Notes: generated from the letters alone by a model not told the origin. A stretch of 64,000 nt of DNA from Arcobacter sp. (GCA_003252105.1 QKDL01000010.1:1-64000), one strand, 5' to 3'; positions 42,472 to 53,116 are shown, counted from the first letter of the stretch. Numbers and translations are program-made.

Positions 42472-44037
42472 TTAAAGTATCTCTTGGATTAAAAATTGTG
42501 GGGAAATCTCACCTCTAAATTCATTTTTGTTTACAGAAACAATAATATCAATTGTATTAGATTGAATATTTTCATCAGCATGAAATTTTAAAGCTTCAAA
42601 TACAACCCCATCATTATCAAGAACAAGTTTTAAATGGTTTTTATCTTTTCCAAAAAATTGTGTTTTAATAATATTTGAATTTGATATTTTAAATACCGGA
42701 CGGTTGTTTTCTAATCCATATGGTTCAAATTTTTCAATGATATTTAAAAACTCTATATCAACACTAGCAATATCAAGTTCTCCTAAAACATTTAAATCAA
42801 TATGAAGTTCTTCCGGAGCTATATTTAATAACTGGTTAATTCTTTTTTTAAACTCTTCCAGATTTGATGCTTTTAATGATAATCCAGCAGCATTTTTATG
42901 CCCTCCAAAACCTATTAATAAATCAGAAGTTTTTTCAATGATTGAATGAAGATTTATATTTGCATTTGCCCTTGCACTACCTTTTGCTATTCCATTGTTT
43001 ATTGAAAAAATAAATGCAGGTTTTTTATAGCTATTTGACAGTTTAGATGCAACAATCCCTATAACTCCCTCATGCCAATTTTCTCCCCAAACTACTACAG
43101 CATTGTCTTGGGCATTTGAAGCTTCATTTGCTTTTTTTGAGATATCTTCTTGTAAAGTTTTCCTATAACAATTTAATTCTTCTAATAGTTGAAGTGTTTC
43201 ATTAGCTTCATATTCATTTGAAGCCAATAAAAATGATAAAGCAATAGAAGCATCATCCATCCTTCCTGCACTATTTATTTTTGGAGCAATTGTAAAACCA
43301 ACATCATCAGATACAAAAATATTTTTTTGCATCATATCATTGATTTTTTTAAATGCAGGTCTTGATGAGGTTTTAATCATCTTTAAGCCATGTTTTACCA
43401 TAGTATAATTTAGATTCTTCATAGGCATTATATCAGCTATGATTGCCACACATAAAAGGTCAAAATAGCTTTGAAGGCTTATATCAAAATTCAACTCTTT
43501 TTTTATAGCTGCACATAAATACCAAGCAACTTGCGCTCCACAAATATCTTTGAATGGAAATGTACAATCTTTTTGTTTTGGATTTATTATAGCTAAGGCT
43601 TGTGGTATTTCAAGACCTACTGTATGATGATCTGTTATGATTAAATCAATATTTTTTTCTTTTAATTTTTTAGAAGCTTCGACTGCTGAAATTCCATTGT
43701 CAACTGTAATTACAAGTCCTGAATCAATCATATCAACTATTTTTGCAGATAAGCCATAACCATGTTCAAATCTATTTGGAATAATGTGTTTGACTTTTTT
43801 CCCAACTTTTGAAAAGAAATCAACAATAATTGCTGTTGATACAACTCCATCAACATCATAATCTCCAACAATAGTAATAGGTTCATTATCTAAAATAGCT
43901 TTTTTAATTCTTTGAGTAGCAATTTGTATATCTTTAAAACTATCAGGTGTAGGAATATTTGCCAATCGAGAGTATTTATTGCTCTCGTGGCGTTTTGAAA
44001 GTATTTTATATAACTCTTCTTTTGTAATTTTATTCAT
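42472..44037 (-). CDS. recJ: Single-strand-DNA-specific 5'-3' exonuclease RecJ
   Basis: RecJ degrades single strands during recombinational and mismatch repair. The 521-aa protein is a little shorter than many RecJ proteins. The DHH-family motifs are in order: VGDYDVDGVVSTAI (about 58-71), VITVDNGIS, IITDHHTVG (about 134-142), then the DHHA1 part with FGGHKNAAGLSL and the C-terminal OB domain. It lies 3 bp after the pyrG stop in the same direction. Confidence 0.94.
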   Translation of the reverse strand: MNKITKEELYKILSKRHESNKYSRLANIPTPDSFKDIQIATQRIKKAILDNEPITIVGDYDVDGVVSTAIIVDFFSKVGKKVKHIIPNRFEHGYGLSAKIVDMIDSGLVITVDNGISAVEASKKLKEKNIDLIITDHHTVGLEIPQALAIINPKQKDCTFPFKDICGAQVAWYLCAAIKKELNFDISLQSYFDLLCVAIIADIMPMKNLNYTMVKHGLKMIKTSSRPAFKKINDMMQKNIFVSDDVGFTIAPKINSAGRMDDASIALSFLLASNEYEANETLQLLEELNCYRKTLQEDISKKANEASNAQDNAVVVWGENWHEGVIGIVASKLSNSYKKPAFIFSINNGIAKGSARANANINLHSIIEKTSDLLIGFGGHKNAAGLSLKASNLEEFKKRINQLLNIAPEELHIDLNVLGELDIASVDIEFLNIIEKFEPYGLENNRPVFKISNSNIIKTQFFGKDKNHLKLVLDNDGVVFEALKFHADENIQSNTIDIIVSVNKNEFRGEISPQFLIQEIL

Positions 44038-44040
44038 TAA

Positions 44041-45654
44041 TTACTTTTTATTAGATTGTTTTACAAACTCTAAAATAATTGGATTTGGTGTTTCAAGGTG
44101 AGAAGTAAACTCAGGGTGAAATTGTACACCAACAAACCAAGGATGTTCTTTTAGTTCAATTGCTTCAATTAGACCATTTGATTGTCCAGAGATTATCATC
44201 CCTGCTTCTTCTAATCTATCTTTATATGCAGGATTAGCTTCATATCTGTGTCTATGTCTTTCATAATACACTTCTTCTTTTCCATAAGCTATTTGAAGTT
44301 TCGAACCTTTTAATGGTTCAAAAGGGTATTCACCTAATCTCATAGTACCACCCATTGGAGATTCATGTGTTCTTAATTGTTTATTTCCACTTTGGTCTAT
44401 AAATTCATCAATTAAATAGATAATTGGTTCTTCACAGTTTTCTTCAAACTCAATTGAGTTAGCTTTTTCTATACCTAATACATTTCTAGCAAACTCTACA
44501 ATAGCTAACTGCATACCTAAACAGATACCAAGATATGGGATATTGTTTTCTCTTGCGTATTTAATTGCTTGAAGTTTTCCATCAACTCCTCTGTGCCCAA
44601 AACCACCTGCTACTAGAATACCATCAGCATTTCCAATAATATCATATGCTCCTACATCTTCAATTCTTTCACTATCACACCAGTGGATATTTACTTTTGT
44701 ATTTAGATGTGCTCCTGCATGAACTAGAGCTTCGATTAGAGATTTATAAGATTCTTTTAAATCTAAATATTTACCAACAAATGCAATAGTTACTTCATCT
44801 TGTGGTACTAAAATATTTTTTACCAATGTATCCCATTTTTCCATATTTGGCTTAATCTTGATATAAAAATGCTCTGATAAAGCGTTTAATATTCCCTCTT
44901 TGATAAAGTGTAAAGGAACTTGGTAGATTGATTGTGCATCACCTGCTTCAATAACTGCATTTTTATCAATATCACAAGATAAAGCTAATTTATCTTTTAA
45001 ATTTTTTGGAAGAGGTTTTTCTGTTCTACAAACTAACATATGTGGAGTAATACCAATTCTTCTTAACTCTTGAACTGAGTGTTGAGTTGGTTTTGTTTTT
45101 AATTCACCTGCAGCTCTAATATAAGGAACTAATGTAACATGGATATTCATAGTATTTGTTTTTGGAAGTTCATGTCTTATAGCTCTTATTGCTTCCATAA
45201 AAGGTAAACCTTCAATATCTCCTACTGTTCCACCAAGTTCAATGATTAAAAAATCATTATCATCTGCTGCTGCGTAGATTCTGTCTTTAATCTCATCTAC
45301 AACATGGGGAATAATTTGGATAGTTTTACCTAAATAACCACCTTCTCTTTCTCTTTTAATTACACTTTGGTAAACTTGCCCAGTAGTAAAAGAGTTTTTT
45401 GCTGTTAGTGTTTGGTCTATAAATCTTTCATAGTTTCCTAAATCTAAGTCTGTTTCTGCTCCATCGGCTGTAACAAAAACCTCTCCATGTTCAAGTGGAC
45501 TCATTGTTCCTGGGTCTACATTTAAATAAGGGTCTATTTTTAACATAGATACTTTAAACCCTGATTGTTTTAATATTGTCGCAATAGAAGCTGAGGTAAT
45601 ACCTTTACCAAGTGAACTTAAAACTCCACCTGTTACAAATATAAATTTAGTCAT
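44041..45654 (-). CDS. pyrG: CTP synthase
   Basis: PyrG makes CTP from UTP, ATP and glutamine. The 537-aa protein has the synthetase domain ([47 protein letters not shown]) and the glutamine amidotransferase domain with the catalytic Cys in GICLGMQLA and the His-Glu pair in FHPEFTSH. The length is normal. Upstream gene of the pyrG-recJ pair. Confidence 0.98.
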   Translation of the reverse strand: MTKFIFVTGGVLSSLGKGITSASIATILKQSGFKVSMLKIDPYLNVDPGTMSPLEHGEVFVTADGAETDLDLGNYERFIDQTLTAKNSFTTGQVYQSVIKREREGGYLGKTIQIIPHVVDEIKDRIYAAADDNDFLIIELGGTVGDIEGLPFMEAIRAIRHELPKTNTMNIHVTLVPYIRAAGELKTKPTQHSVQELRRIGITPHMLVCRTEKPLPKNLKDKLALSCDIDKNAVIEAGDAQSIYQVPLHFIKEGILNALSEHFYIKIKPNMEKWDTLVKNILVPQDEVTIAFVGKYLDLKESYKSLIEALVHAGAHLNTKVNIHWCDSERIEDVGAYDIIGNADGILVAGGFGHRGVDGKLQAIKYARENNIPYLGICLGMQLAIVEFARNVLGIEKANSIEFEENCEEPIIYLIDEFIDQSGNKQLRTHESPMGGTMRLGEYPFEPLKGSKLQIAYGKEEVYYERHRHRYEANPAYKDRLEEAGMIISGQSNGLIEAIELKEHPWFVGVQFHPEFTSHLETPNPIILEFVKQSNKK

Positions 45655-45740
45655 TATGAAAAACTCCGTAATATGTAATAGTTATGATTGTATATGAATT
45701 ATTCGGCGATTATAGCTAATCGATGGTTAATATGTTGTTA

Positions 45741-45768
45741 AATAAAGAAGAGAGTTCTCTTCTTTATT
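45741..45768 (-). terminator. Hairpin directly after ccoG
   Basis: AATAAAGAAGAGA and TCTCTTCTTTATT are perfect 13-bp complements with a 2-nt spacer, starting at the base after the ccoG stop. On the minus strand the hairpin ends in TTTATTTAA. A weak but plausible terminator that also separates ccoG from pyrG. Confidence 0.6.
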
Positions 45769-47154
45769 TTATTTCTTTAATTTATCTGCTCTAGGATAGA
45801 TAAATACTGCTTCTCTTAAAACAGATACTCTTTGAGGCTCATCCTCTGCATAAGCTCTAATTGTAACAGTGATTGGTGTATCTTTTGTTACATCATTTAC
45901 TAATAATTTATCAGTAGTTAAAATTACAACTTGTTTAGAAAGTTTTTTTGGAGCCAATGTAAATGGTTTAAATCTCTCAATTTTAATATCTGGATGATCA
46001 ACAACCTCTAAATTATATTTATGTGGTTTTGAATCAGTATTTTGGAAAAGGAATAAGAAGTTATTTGAAACAACATTTCCCTCTTTGATTTTGTATAATT
46101 GAGTAGTTTTATTTACATTTAACAACATATGCTCTTTTTCTCCACCCATAACAAATAATAAAGCTAAAATTAAAATCAATGCTGCACTATACATAATTGT
46201 AGATTTTCTTACAACTTTAGTAGGAATATCTTTTTCTATTTTGTTTGTACTTGACCATTGAACAAGAGATTCTTTTCCTAGTTTTCCCATAACTTGAGTA
46301 CAGGCATCAACACACTCTAAACAGTTTATACATTCAAGTTGTAAACCTTTTCTAATATCAATATGAGTAGGACATACAGTCACACAACTTTCACAAGTAG
46401 TACACTCATTTGCAGCATCTGGTAAATCTTTTTGTTTGAAAATAATTTTTTCTCTACTATCATTATAGATATTACCACCTCTTTTAGTTGAGTAGATAGC
46501 TTGATATGTATTGTCATCATATAATACTGATTGAACCCTTGAATATGGACATACATAAACGCAGAAGTTTTCTTTCATCCAAACAACATCATATACTAGA
46601 AAACCTGCAATTGCTAAAACAAAACCAATTAAAAACCAGTGCTCTGCTGGGTCTTGAAGATATGCAAAGAAATCTTCAGGAGGTACAAAATACCACATAA
46701 AATCCGCTGCTGCGATTAGTGATAAAGCTGTCCAAATCAAAATTGCAACTACTTTTTTAGATGCATTTTCTGCTTTTTTCCAGTCAGGTTCTTTTTGTTT
46801 ATTTTTAATTCTTCTAAGACCTAATAGTTTACTCTCTATAAAATCTCTATAAATCACCCTAAATATTGTTTGTGGACATGCCCATCCACACCAAGCTCTT
46901 CCTCCAATTGCAGTAACTGCAAAAATACCTAAAAAAAGCAGCATTAATAAAAATGGCATTAGATATAATTCTTGCATATCAAATGCTACTCCCATTAGAT
47001 GCAGTTGCTTTTTATCAAATGATAATAAGAAAATATGGTTACCATCAATTCTTATAAAAGGCAATGCCAAAGATATTATCGTTGCAAGTGCATATGCATA
47101 ATATCTTTTTATTCTGTAAGGAGTTTGTTTTACTGCTGTAGTAGTTCCTTCCAT
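45769..47154 (-). CDS. ccoG: Cytochrome c oxidase accessory protein CcoG
   Basis: CcoG is a membrane iron-sulfur protein that reduces copper for assembly of cbb3 oxidase. The 461-aa protein has five or so membrane spans, the motif GGRAWCGWACPQTIFR near residue 85-100, and two ferredoxin-type 4Fe-4S clusters (CTTCESCVTVCP and CINCLECVDACTQVM, near 250-290). The C-terminal part is an Ig-like periplasmic domain. No cbb3 genes are in the window. The 206-bp upstream gap holds its promoter region; nothing else is seen there. Confidence 0.95.
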   Translation of the reverse strand: MEGTTTAVKQTPYRIKRYYAYALATIISLALPFIRIDGNHIFLLSFDKKQLHLMGVAFDMQELYLMPFLLMLLFLGIFAVTAIGGRAWCGWACPQTIFRVIYRDFIESKLLGLRRIKNKQKEPDWKKAENASKKVVAILIWTALSLIAAADFMWYFVPPEDFFAYLQDPAEHWFLIGFVLAIAGFLVYDVVWMKENFCVYVCPYSRVQSVLYDDNTYQAIYSTKRGGNIYNDSREKIIFKQKDLPDAANECTTCESCVTVCPTHIDIRKGLQLECINCLECVDACTQVMGKLGKESLVQWSSTNKIEKDIPTKVVRKSTIMYSAALILILALLFVMGGEKEHMLLNVNKTTQLYKIKEGNVVSNNFLFLFQNTDSKPHKYNLEVVDHPDIKIERFKPFTLAPKKLSKQVVILTTDKLLVNDVTKDTPITVTIRAYAEDEPQRVSVLREAVFIYPRADKLKK

Positions 47155-47360
47155 TTTCTCGTCCTATATTAATTTTTCTAATTTTATATAAATTAACCTT
47201 ATAATAAGCATAAACTATTATAAGTTTAAATTATGATAAAAAGTATGCTTATTTTTTAAATTGCTTTATTTTTCAAGACTTTTTAATTCTTAAATTAGAA
47301 TAAGTTTAAAATTCATTAATATCTTTTTTAATAATCATAAGTTATAAAAAGATGGGTATT

Positions 47361-48431
47361 TTATATTAAATCAGATAATTTAGATACCATATATAATAAC
47401 TCTTCTTTTTCATTTAATCCATCAATAAATCTTTGTGGGATATTTTCAAAACCAACTTGCGCACCAATAAGTGCTCCTGTTAGAATAGCTCTTGCTTGGT
47501 TTTGTCCACCGCCATTTATAGCGTGTAAAACTCCACTTTCAAAATCATCTTTAAATCTAGCTGCTAGATAATAACTAGCTGGTAGTATATGATAAATAGC
47601 ACAAGGCATTCCATATACAAGTGATACCTTCCATGCAGGTTCTATTTTTATATCTTTATCCTCAGCTGCTTGTGCCATAAATGAGGGTGAAAGTAGGGCA
47701 TCTGGAGATGCAAAAAGTCCAATATTTGAAGGGTCTTTACTTCCTACTTTTGGTGGTTGGAAGTTATCAGAGGTAACAGCATGAAATGGCAAATCTCCAT
47801 TTTTAACTAGTTTCATTAGTTTTGCAGAGATTTTTTTATCTAATTTTTTCCCTTGGATAAGTTGAGCTAAAACAGCTCCATATGCTACAGTCATGGAACC
47901 TATTATATCATCTACTTGAGTTAAAAAAGTATTATGAGAGATAGATTTTGCAAGTTCTTTTGGCTCATATGCATATCTTATAGCAAGAGCAAGTGTTCTC
48001 TCAATTGCTTCTGTTGTATCTGCTCGACTTCCAACTTTATCCCATGGAAGGTTTTGCTCAACCCTTTGTCTATAAACTTCCCTAATAGATTGGGAAGTAT
48101 ATCCACCAACTCCATGGGTAGGAATACCATCAATTTTGGTAAACAAATCCTCATCAAGTTTTTTACAAAAATCCTCTTGATTGTATCCATTGTTATCTAG
48201 TATAGATTGAACCATAAGTTTGAGTATATATCCAGCTTGAGATAAATCACCTGCTTTTTGATTTTCATGGTATCTTCCTTTTTTAGGATTTGTATAATCA
48301 TTTATCCACGTACTATAATCTTTGTGTTGTTCCTCTAAATCATAATACCAATGACACCCCAAAGCCAAAGCATCTCCAATAAATGCTCCAATAAGTGCCC
48401 CTTTAGCTCTATCTTGTTTTGAAATACTCAT
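47361..48431 (-). CDS. ADP-ribosylglycohydrolase family protein
   Basis: The 356-aa protein belongs to the DraG/ARH-like family, which removes ADP-ribose from proteins or small molecules. It has the start motif KGALIGAFIGDALALGCHWYYD (residues about 10-31) with metal-binding acidic residues, the central DDIIGSMTVAYGAV and the C-terminal GGGQNQARAILTGALIGAQVG. There is no toxin-like ADP-ribosyltransferase gene nearby, so its target is unknown. Gene lies 29 bp after the Kef-like gene, in the same direction. Confidence 0.85.
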   Translation of the reverse strand: MSISKQDRAKGALIGAFIGDALALGCHWYYDLEEQHKDYSTWINDYTNPKKGRYHENQKAGDLSQAGYILKLMVQSILDNNGYNQEDFCKKLDEDLFTKIDGIPTHGVGGYTSQSIREVYRQRVEQNLPWDKVGSRADTTEAIERTLALAIRYAYEPKELAKSISHNTFLTQVDDIIGSMTVAYGAVLAQLIQGKKLDKKISAKLMKLVKNGDLPFHAVTSDNFQPPKVGSKDPSNIGLFASPDALLSPSFMAQAAEDKDIKIEPAWKVSLVYGMPCAIYHILPASYYLAARFKDDFESGVLHAINGGGQNQARAILTGALIGAQVGFENIPQRFIDGLNEKEELLYMVSKLSDLI

Positions 48432-48460
48432 AATAACTCCTTGGTAATTTTTATAAAATA

Positions 48461-50179
48461 TTAATCCTCATTATTCAAACCATTATGAAGTTTCCTTATT
48501 GTTTCATAATCATCTTTTCTAAAATAGGTTAATATCTCTATAACTTCTTCTCTTGTTCTTCCTAGATTTAGAAGAGTTTCAGCTCCTAACCTTAGACTTC
48601 CTTCTGATGATTCTGGCATAGCCCACGAAGCACCATGACTTAAGAGTGCATCTCTTGTTTTCATATTTTTTGTTCTTGATAGGATTCTTAAACTTGGAAA
48701 TTGATTTCTTATATGTGAAACAATTTTTGATGAAGTATGATGGCTATCAACAGTGACAATAACTGCTTGCGCTTTTTCCAAACCTATTTGGGATAGAAAG
48801 TCAAGATTACTTAACTCTCCATAATAAACAGCTCTTCCCTCTTTTTGACCAAGTTCTACTCTTTGGGGGTCTATATCAAAAGCTACAAATGGTACATTTG
48901 CATGGTTTAACATCGTTGCAACAAGTCTTCCTACTCTTCCGTAACCTGCTATTATAACACCTTCCCATTCATCATTTGGAACATAAGCAGACTTAATCTC
49001 AATAGGAGTTGTATCAAATTTTATTGATAGTTTCTCACTTATATTTACAACAATAGGAGTGATTAACATACTAAATGAAATGATTGTAACAGCTGCAACA
49101 AACATCTCATCTGAGATAACACCTAAAGCTTTAGCTGCTCCAAAAACAACAAATCCAAACTCTCCACTTTGGGCTAATAAAAAAGAAACAGAGATAGCAG
49201 TTGAACGTTTATAACCCATAAAAAGCATAATTGAAAATAAAACTACAATTTTTATACCCATAATCACAACTAAATGTTGAACCAAAATCAAAGGGTCGTT
49301 TAACATAGCTTTTAAGTCAATTGACATCCCCACTGCTACAAAAAACAGTGTCATTAAAAGACCTTTATACGGTTCTACATGCGCTTGTATTTGATAATGG
49401 TATCTAGAACTTGACAAAATCATACCCATAATAAATGCACCCAATGCCATAGATAAACCTGCATGTTCCATTGCCCAAGCTGCAAATACAACTGATAAAA
49501 TTACAGAGAAAAAGAATGCATCTTTGTTTTGATTTCTTGCTAAATAGTCTAATACTTTAGGTATCACAAATTTTCCAAGAACAAGTAATAGTAAAATAAG
49601 TGCTACAGCTATTAAAATTTGTTGCCATAAAGGATGGCCATCTGTTAGATTTCCTTTATCAGCCAAAATTGGAACAAGTGCCAATAGCGGTACAACTGCT
49701 AAATCTTGCATCAATAAAATGGAAAAACTACTTTTACCCATAGGGGAATAAAGCTCCCCTTTCTCTTGTAAAATCTGCATAACAAAAGCAGTTGAAGAAA
49801 GGGCGAAGGTTAAACCAACCAATATTGCAACTTGCCATGAGCTAGAATAAAAAACAGAGTATAAAAATATAAAAAATCCAGAAACTAAAATCTGAGCACT
49901 ACCAAGACCAAAAACCTCTTTTCTCATACTCCATAATTTTTTTGGTTGCATCTCTAAACCAATTACAAAAAGTAGTAATACCACTCCAAACTCAGTGATA
50001 TGACGAACCGCTTCAACTTTATCAGTTAAAATTGGTCCAGGTGAATAAGGTCCTACAATAACCCCTGCAACTAACAATCCTAATATACTACCCAAACCTA
50101 AATATTTTGATAGGGTGATTAAGACTGTAGCAACAACAATTAAATACAAGGTTGAATTTAGTAGTTCTGCATTTGTCAT
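48461..50179 (-). CDS. KefB/KefC-type monovalent cation:proton antiporter
   Basis: The 572-aa protein has a CPA2 membrane domain of about 12-13 spans (LGLGSILGLLVAGVIVGPYSPGP at the N-terminus, FALSSTAFVMQIL, and the conserved FLLAQSGEFGFVV). A cytosolic TrkA-N (RCK) domain follows, with the dinucleotide-binding GVIIAGYGRVGRLVATML near residue 405. It probably exchanges K+ or Na+ for H+ and senses NAD(H) or thiol adducts. The precise ion is not set by sequence. Confidence 0.9.
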   Translation of the reverse strand: MTNAELLNSTLYLIVVATVLITLSKYLGLGSILGLLVAGVIVGPYSPGPILTDKVEAVRHITEFGVVLLLFVIGLEMQPKKLWSMRKEVFGLGSAQILVSGFFIFLYSVFYSSSWQVAILVGLTFALSSTAFVMQILQEKGELYSPMGKSSFSILLMQDLAVVPLLALVPILADKGNLTDGHPLWQQILIAVALILLLLVLGKFVIPKVLDYLARNQNKDAFFFSVILSVVFAAWAMEHAGLSMALGAFIMGMILSSSRYHYQIQAHVEPYKGLLMTLFFVAVGMSIDLKAMLNDPLILVQHLVVIMGIKIVVLFSIMLFMGYKRSTAISVSFLLAQSGEFGFVVFGAAKALGVISDEMFVAAVTIISFSMLITPIVVNISEKLSIKFDTTPIEIKSAYVPNDEWEGVIIAGYGRVGRLVATMLNHANVPFVAFDIDPQRVELGQKEGRAVYYGELSNLDFLSQIGLEKAQAVIVTVDSHHTSSKIVSHIRNQFPSLRILSRTKNMKTRDALLSHGASWAMPESSEGSLRLGAETLLNLGRTREEVIEILTYFRKDDYETIRKLHNGLNNED

Positions 50180-50576
50180 TGTAATCCTTGAATAAAGTAA
50201 TTTATAATTAATATCAATATTATATTTTACTGAATAATATTAAAGAAATGATTAGAGATGTTTTAAAATATATAAGAAACTTTAAAATAATAATATTGGT
50301 ATATTATCAGATTAACTGCTAATATAATGAAAGTCAGAATTTATTTTTTATTAATGTAAGATACATTAGTTATTGAGAATATGAAATAATTGTTGAAATT
50401 TCACCTCAATTAGGAACTTGATTTTTAATTCTATATATACTTCAAAGTCAATTTTTAATTAATAATATAAGTTTACTTACTAATCCAATCAATGCAATTA
50501 TAATAGAAGCCAACATTGTTTTTTGAATTGGTTTTTGATAGTTATAGTTAGATTAACTTAAATATTTAAAGGCACC
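50180..50576. other. AT-rich intergenic region with a possible gene remnant
   Basis: This 397-bp gap has no track ORF. On the minus strand, 50448-50516 encodes a 22-aa hydrophobic peptide (MLASIIIALIGLVSKLILLIKN). The same frame is open for 12 more codons upstream of the ATG, so it looks like the tail of a lost membrane protein or a tiny membrane peptide. The remainder holds the Kef-like gene's promoter; nothing else is visible. Confidence 0.3.
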
Positions 50577-51134
50577 TTATTTTTCTAAAATTCCATATCC
50601 TAAATTTTCATTACTTAATTTTTTTATAGTTTTCCAACCATTTTTTGAAAGCCCATTAACAATAAATCTATTAATCAAACCACTTCCAACTAAAATAATA
50701 GAGTTGTATTGATTCGACATCTCAATTAGTTCATTCACAGAAAGTTGGACTCTAATTTTAGACTCTTTGAATGATTCTGAATATTTTGAAAAACCTAAAA
50801 ACCATAAAACTCTATAAATTACCAACCACATTTTAGGTTTTAATCTTAGTAGTTTATTTTTACTATATGGAATCTCAAACTCATTAAATATAGAGTTCTC
50901 TTCAAAAATGTCTTTATTAAAAAGTTTGATAGTGTCTTTACTTCTTTGTAATTTACTACTTAACACAATGTCACTATTATTAAAAATTTCAATTAAATCA
51001 TCATTGATATGGTTTGGTATGTTAATTTTAGTATTGTTGTATTCTTCAATCCATTTACCAAATTCATATGATGTAATATTATTATGATAATCTATATCCA
51101 CTTCACTATGCCTAACTAAAATAATTTGCTTCAT
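50577..51134 (-). CDS. Histidine-phosphatase-fold protein lacking the second catalytic His
   Basis: The 185-aa protein starts with IILVRHSEVD, the phosphohistidine motif of phosphoglycerate-mutase-like enzymes (RHS for the usual RHG), and contains SSKLQRSKDTIKLF, typical of the family. At the position of the second His (normally VGHG or VSHG) it reads ILVGSGLINR, so that His is Ser. Activity may be lost or changed. It is the third gene of the fabF-like/TetR operon, 47 bp after TetR. Confidence 0.8.
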   Translation of the reverse strand: MKQIILVRHSEVDIDYHNNITSYEFGKWIEEYNNTKINIPNHINDDLIEIFNNSDIVLSSKLQRSKDTIKLFNKDIFEENSIFNEFEIPYSKNKLLRLKPKMWLVIYRVLWFLGFSKYSESFKESKIRVQLSVNELIEMSNQYNSIILVGSGLINRFIVNGLSKNGWKTIKKLSNENLGYGILEK

Positions 51135-51181
51135 CTTATCTCTTTATATTTACTCTAGAATTTATAGAATTAAGTCTAGAG

Positions 51182-51769
51182 TTATTTAACCTTTTCATAG
51201 CTTTTTAATAAAAACAATAATTGTTTAGTGTGATTAATAAAGTTTTCTTTTGTAGCAATTGTAGGTGATAAAGATATTTCACCCCAAGTAGAAGTAATAA
51301 AAAACCTTGCAAGTGCACGTGTATTAAAACCTTCTACTTCCCCTTTATCAATTGCTGTTTGTAATAATGATGAAAGATTGTTTACAAAGGTTTCAAATTT
51401 ACTTATAACCAATGTATCAAAATCTTTATCCAAAGAAGACATCTCAACCATAATTCTATGTAAAGGGCAACCATGAGTTATTAATAACTCATGATCAGTC
51501 ATTTTTTGGAATATATTCTCTAGTGTTTTAAAAACACTACAATCTCTTTCTTCTTGAAAATTGAAAAACTTATCCATCTTTGGTGAAATTCGCTCATTTA
51601 TTACGGCAAGACTTAACTCTTTTTTTGACTTAAAAAAATGATATAAACTTCCTTTTGGAACACCTGCATTTTTTAAAATAGATGAAATTGATGCTCCATG
51701 ATAACCATTTGTATAAATCTCTAAAAATGCAGCATCAATTAATTTATCTCGTGTATCATTTATCATCAT
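51182..51769 (-). CDS. TetR/AcrR-family transcriptional regulator
   Basis: The 195-aa protein has the TetR HTH at its N-terminus: RDKLIDAAFLEIYTNGYHGASISSILKNAGVPKGSLYHFFKSKKEL (residues 6-51). The C-terminal ligand domain contains HGCPLHRIMVEMSSLD, a pattern seen in TetR proteins of the AcuR/YxaF type. It lies 28 bp downstream of the fabF-like gene and probably represses this operon through the two matching palindromes at 53053-53116. Confidence 0.9.
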   Translation of the reverse strand: MMINDTRDKLIDAAFLEIYTNGYHGASISSILKNAGVPKGSLYHFFKSKKELSLAVINERISPKMDKFFNFQEERDCSVFKTLENIFQKMTDHELLITHGCPLHRIMVEMSSLDKDFDTLVISKFETFVNNLSSLLQTAIDKGEVEGFNTRALARFFITSTWGEISLSPTIATKENFINHTKQLLFLLKSYEKVK

Positions 51770-51797
51770 TCTAATAAAACCTTTTTATGTAAGTATA

Positions 51798-52991
51798 TTA
51801 AAGTTTTGCAAAAATGATTGCCCCATTTGTTCCTCCAAATCCATAATTAGTACTCATAACACAATTTAATTCTTTTTTTCTAGGTTTATTAGGAATATAG
51901 TCTAAATCACTAGTAAATTGGTTAATTGTAGGAGGCATTATATTTTTATTAAGTGCCATAATAGAAACAACTGCTTCTATTACACCTGTTGCTCCTAAGC
52001 AATGCCCAGTGCTACCTTTTATTGAACTAAGTGGAGGAACTTCTCCAAATACTTCTTTAAAAGCTTTTGTTTCATTTGCATCTCCCAATGGAGTACTTGT
52101 ACCATGAGCATTAATATAATCAATTTTTACATTACCAGACATAGATAATGCAGCGTTCATTGCACGTACTGGTCCATCAGTAGAAGGAGAAGTAATATGC
52201 TCTGCATCTGCACTTTCACCAAAGCCAGAAATTTTTGCATATATTTTTGCTCCTCTTGCTTGTGCATGTTCCAATGTTTCCAATACTAAAGCAGCTGCAC
52301 CTTCACCCATTACAAAACCATCTCTATCTTTATCAAAAGGGCGAGATGCAGTTTTTGGATCATCATTCCTTGTAGATAGAGCTTTCATTACACTAAATCC
52401 ACGTATCCCCATAGATGATATGGTTGATTCACTACCAAGAGCTATCATCACATCTGCCCCATTAGTCATAATTGTTTTTGCAGCCTGTGTTATAGCATGT
52501 AGTCCAGCAGTACATGCTGTAGTTGATGATAAATTAGGTCCTTTAAAATTATGATAAATTGATGCATATCCTGCTAGTAAATTTGTGATAGTTCCAGGTA
52601 TAAAAAATGGAGAAATTTTCTTACCTTGAAAGTTGTTTTCAGTATTTTGTTGAATCATTGGAAGGCCTCCAATACCTGTTGCAGCACTTACTCCAACACG
52701 AGTTGGATTAAAATTATTTGAGTTTAGGTCTGCATCTTTAACTGCTTCATTTAATGCATGCATACCTAAATGTATAAACCTATCTGTTTTTTTAATATCT
52801 TTAGGTCTCATTGAGTTTTCAGGAGAAAACCCTTTTACTTCACTTGCTATTTGTACAATATCTTTAGAAGCATCAAACTGAGTTATAAAATCAACTCCAC
52901 TTATTCCATTTAACATAGCTTGAAATGACTCTTCCGCAGTATTTCCTACTCCTGTTATCATTCCAATTCCTGTAATAACAACTGTTTTCAT
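51798..52991 (-). CDS. 3-oxoacyl-ACP synthase, FabF-like (KAS II)
   Basis: The 397-aa protein is a condensing enzyme of fatty acid or related synthesis. The Cys-His-His triad is present: Cys in SSTTACTAGLHA (about 160), His in INAHGTSTPLGD (about 295) and His in KGSTGHCLGATG (about 330). Its place with a TetR gene, away from fabD/fabG/acpP, suggests a second, regulated synthase rather than the housekeeping FabF. It is the first gene of the three-gene operon. Confidence 0.88.
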   Translation of the reverse strand: MKTVVITGIGMITGVGNTAEESFQAMLNGISGVDFITQFDASKDIVQIASEVKGFSPENSMRPKDIKKTDRFIHLGMHALNEAVKDADLNSNNFNPTRVGVSAATGIGGLPMIQQNTENNFQGKKISPFFIPGTITNLLAGYASIYHNFKGPNLSSTTACTAGLHAITQAAKTIMTNGADVMIALGSESTISSMGIRGFSVMKALSTRNDDPKTASRPFDKDRDGFVMGEGAAALVLETLEHAQARGAKIYAKISGFGESADAEHITSPSTDGPVRAMNAALSMSGNVKIDYINAHGTSTPLGDANETKAFKEVFGEVPPLSSIKGSTGHCLGATGVIEAVVSIMALNKNIMPPTINQFTSDLDYIPNKPRKKELNCVMSTNYGFGGTNGAIIFAKL

Positions 52992-53052
52992 AATTTCTCC
53001 CTGTAAAATTAATTTTGGGTTAGTACGAAAAATATAGTATTATATCCATTTT

Positions 53053-53116
53053 ACTAAACCAAATAGTCTAGTTAATTTTACATTTGAAATCCTTTCACTA
53101 GACTTAATGGTCTAGT
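53053..53116. promoter_or_regulatory. Pair of TetR-type operators upstream of the fabF-like gene
   Basis: Two sites share the form ACTARAC-N6-GTCTAGT: ACTAAAC..GTCTAGT at 53053-53072 and ACTAGAC..GTCTAGT at 53097-53116. They have identical 6-bp spacers and lie 44 bp apart. They are 60-125 bp upstream of the operon that encodes the TetR protein, so autoregulation is the simplest explanation. Confidence 0.75.
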
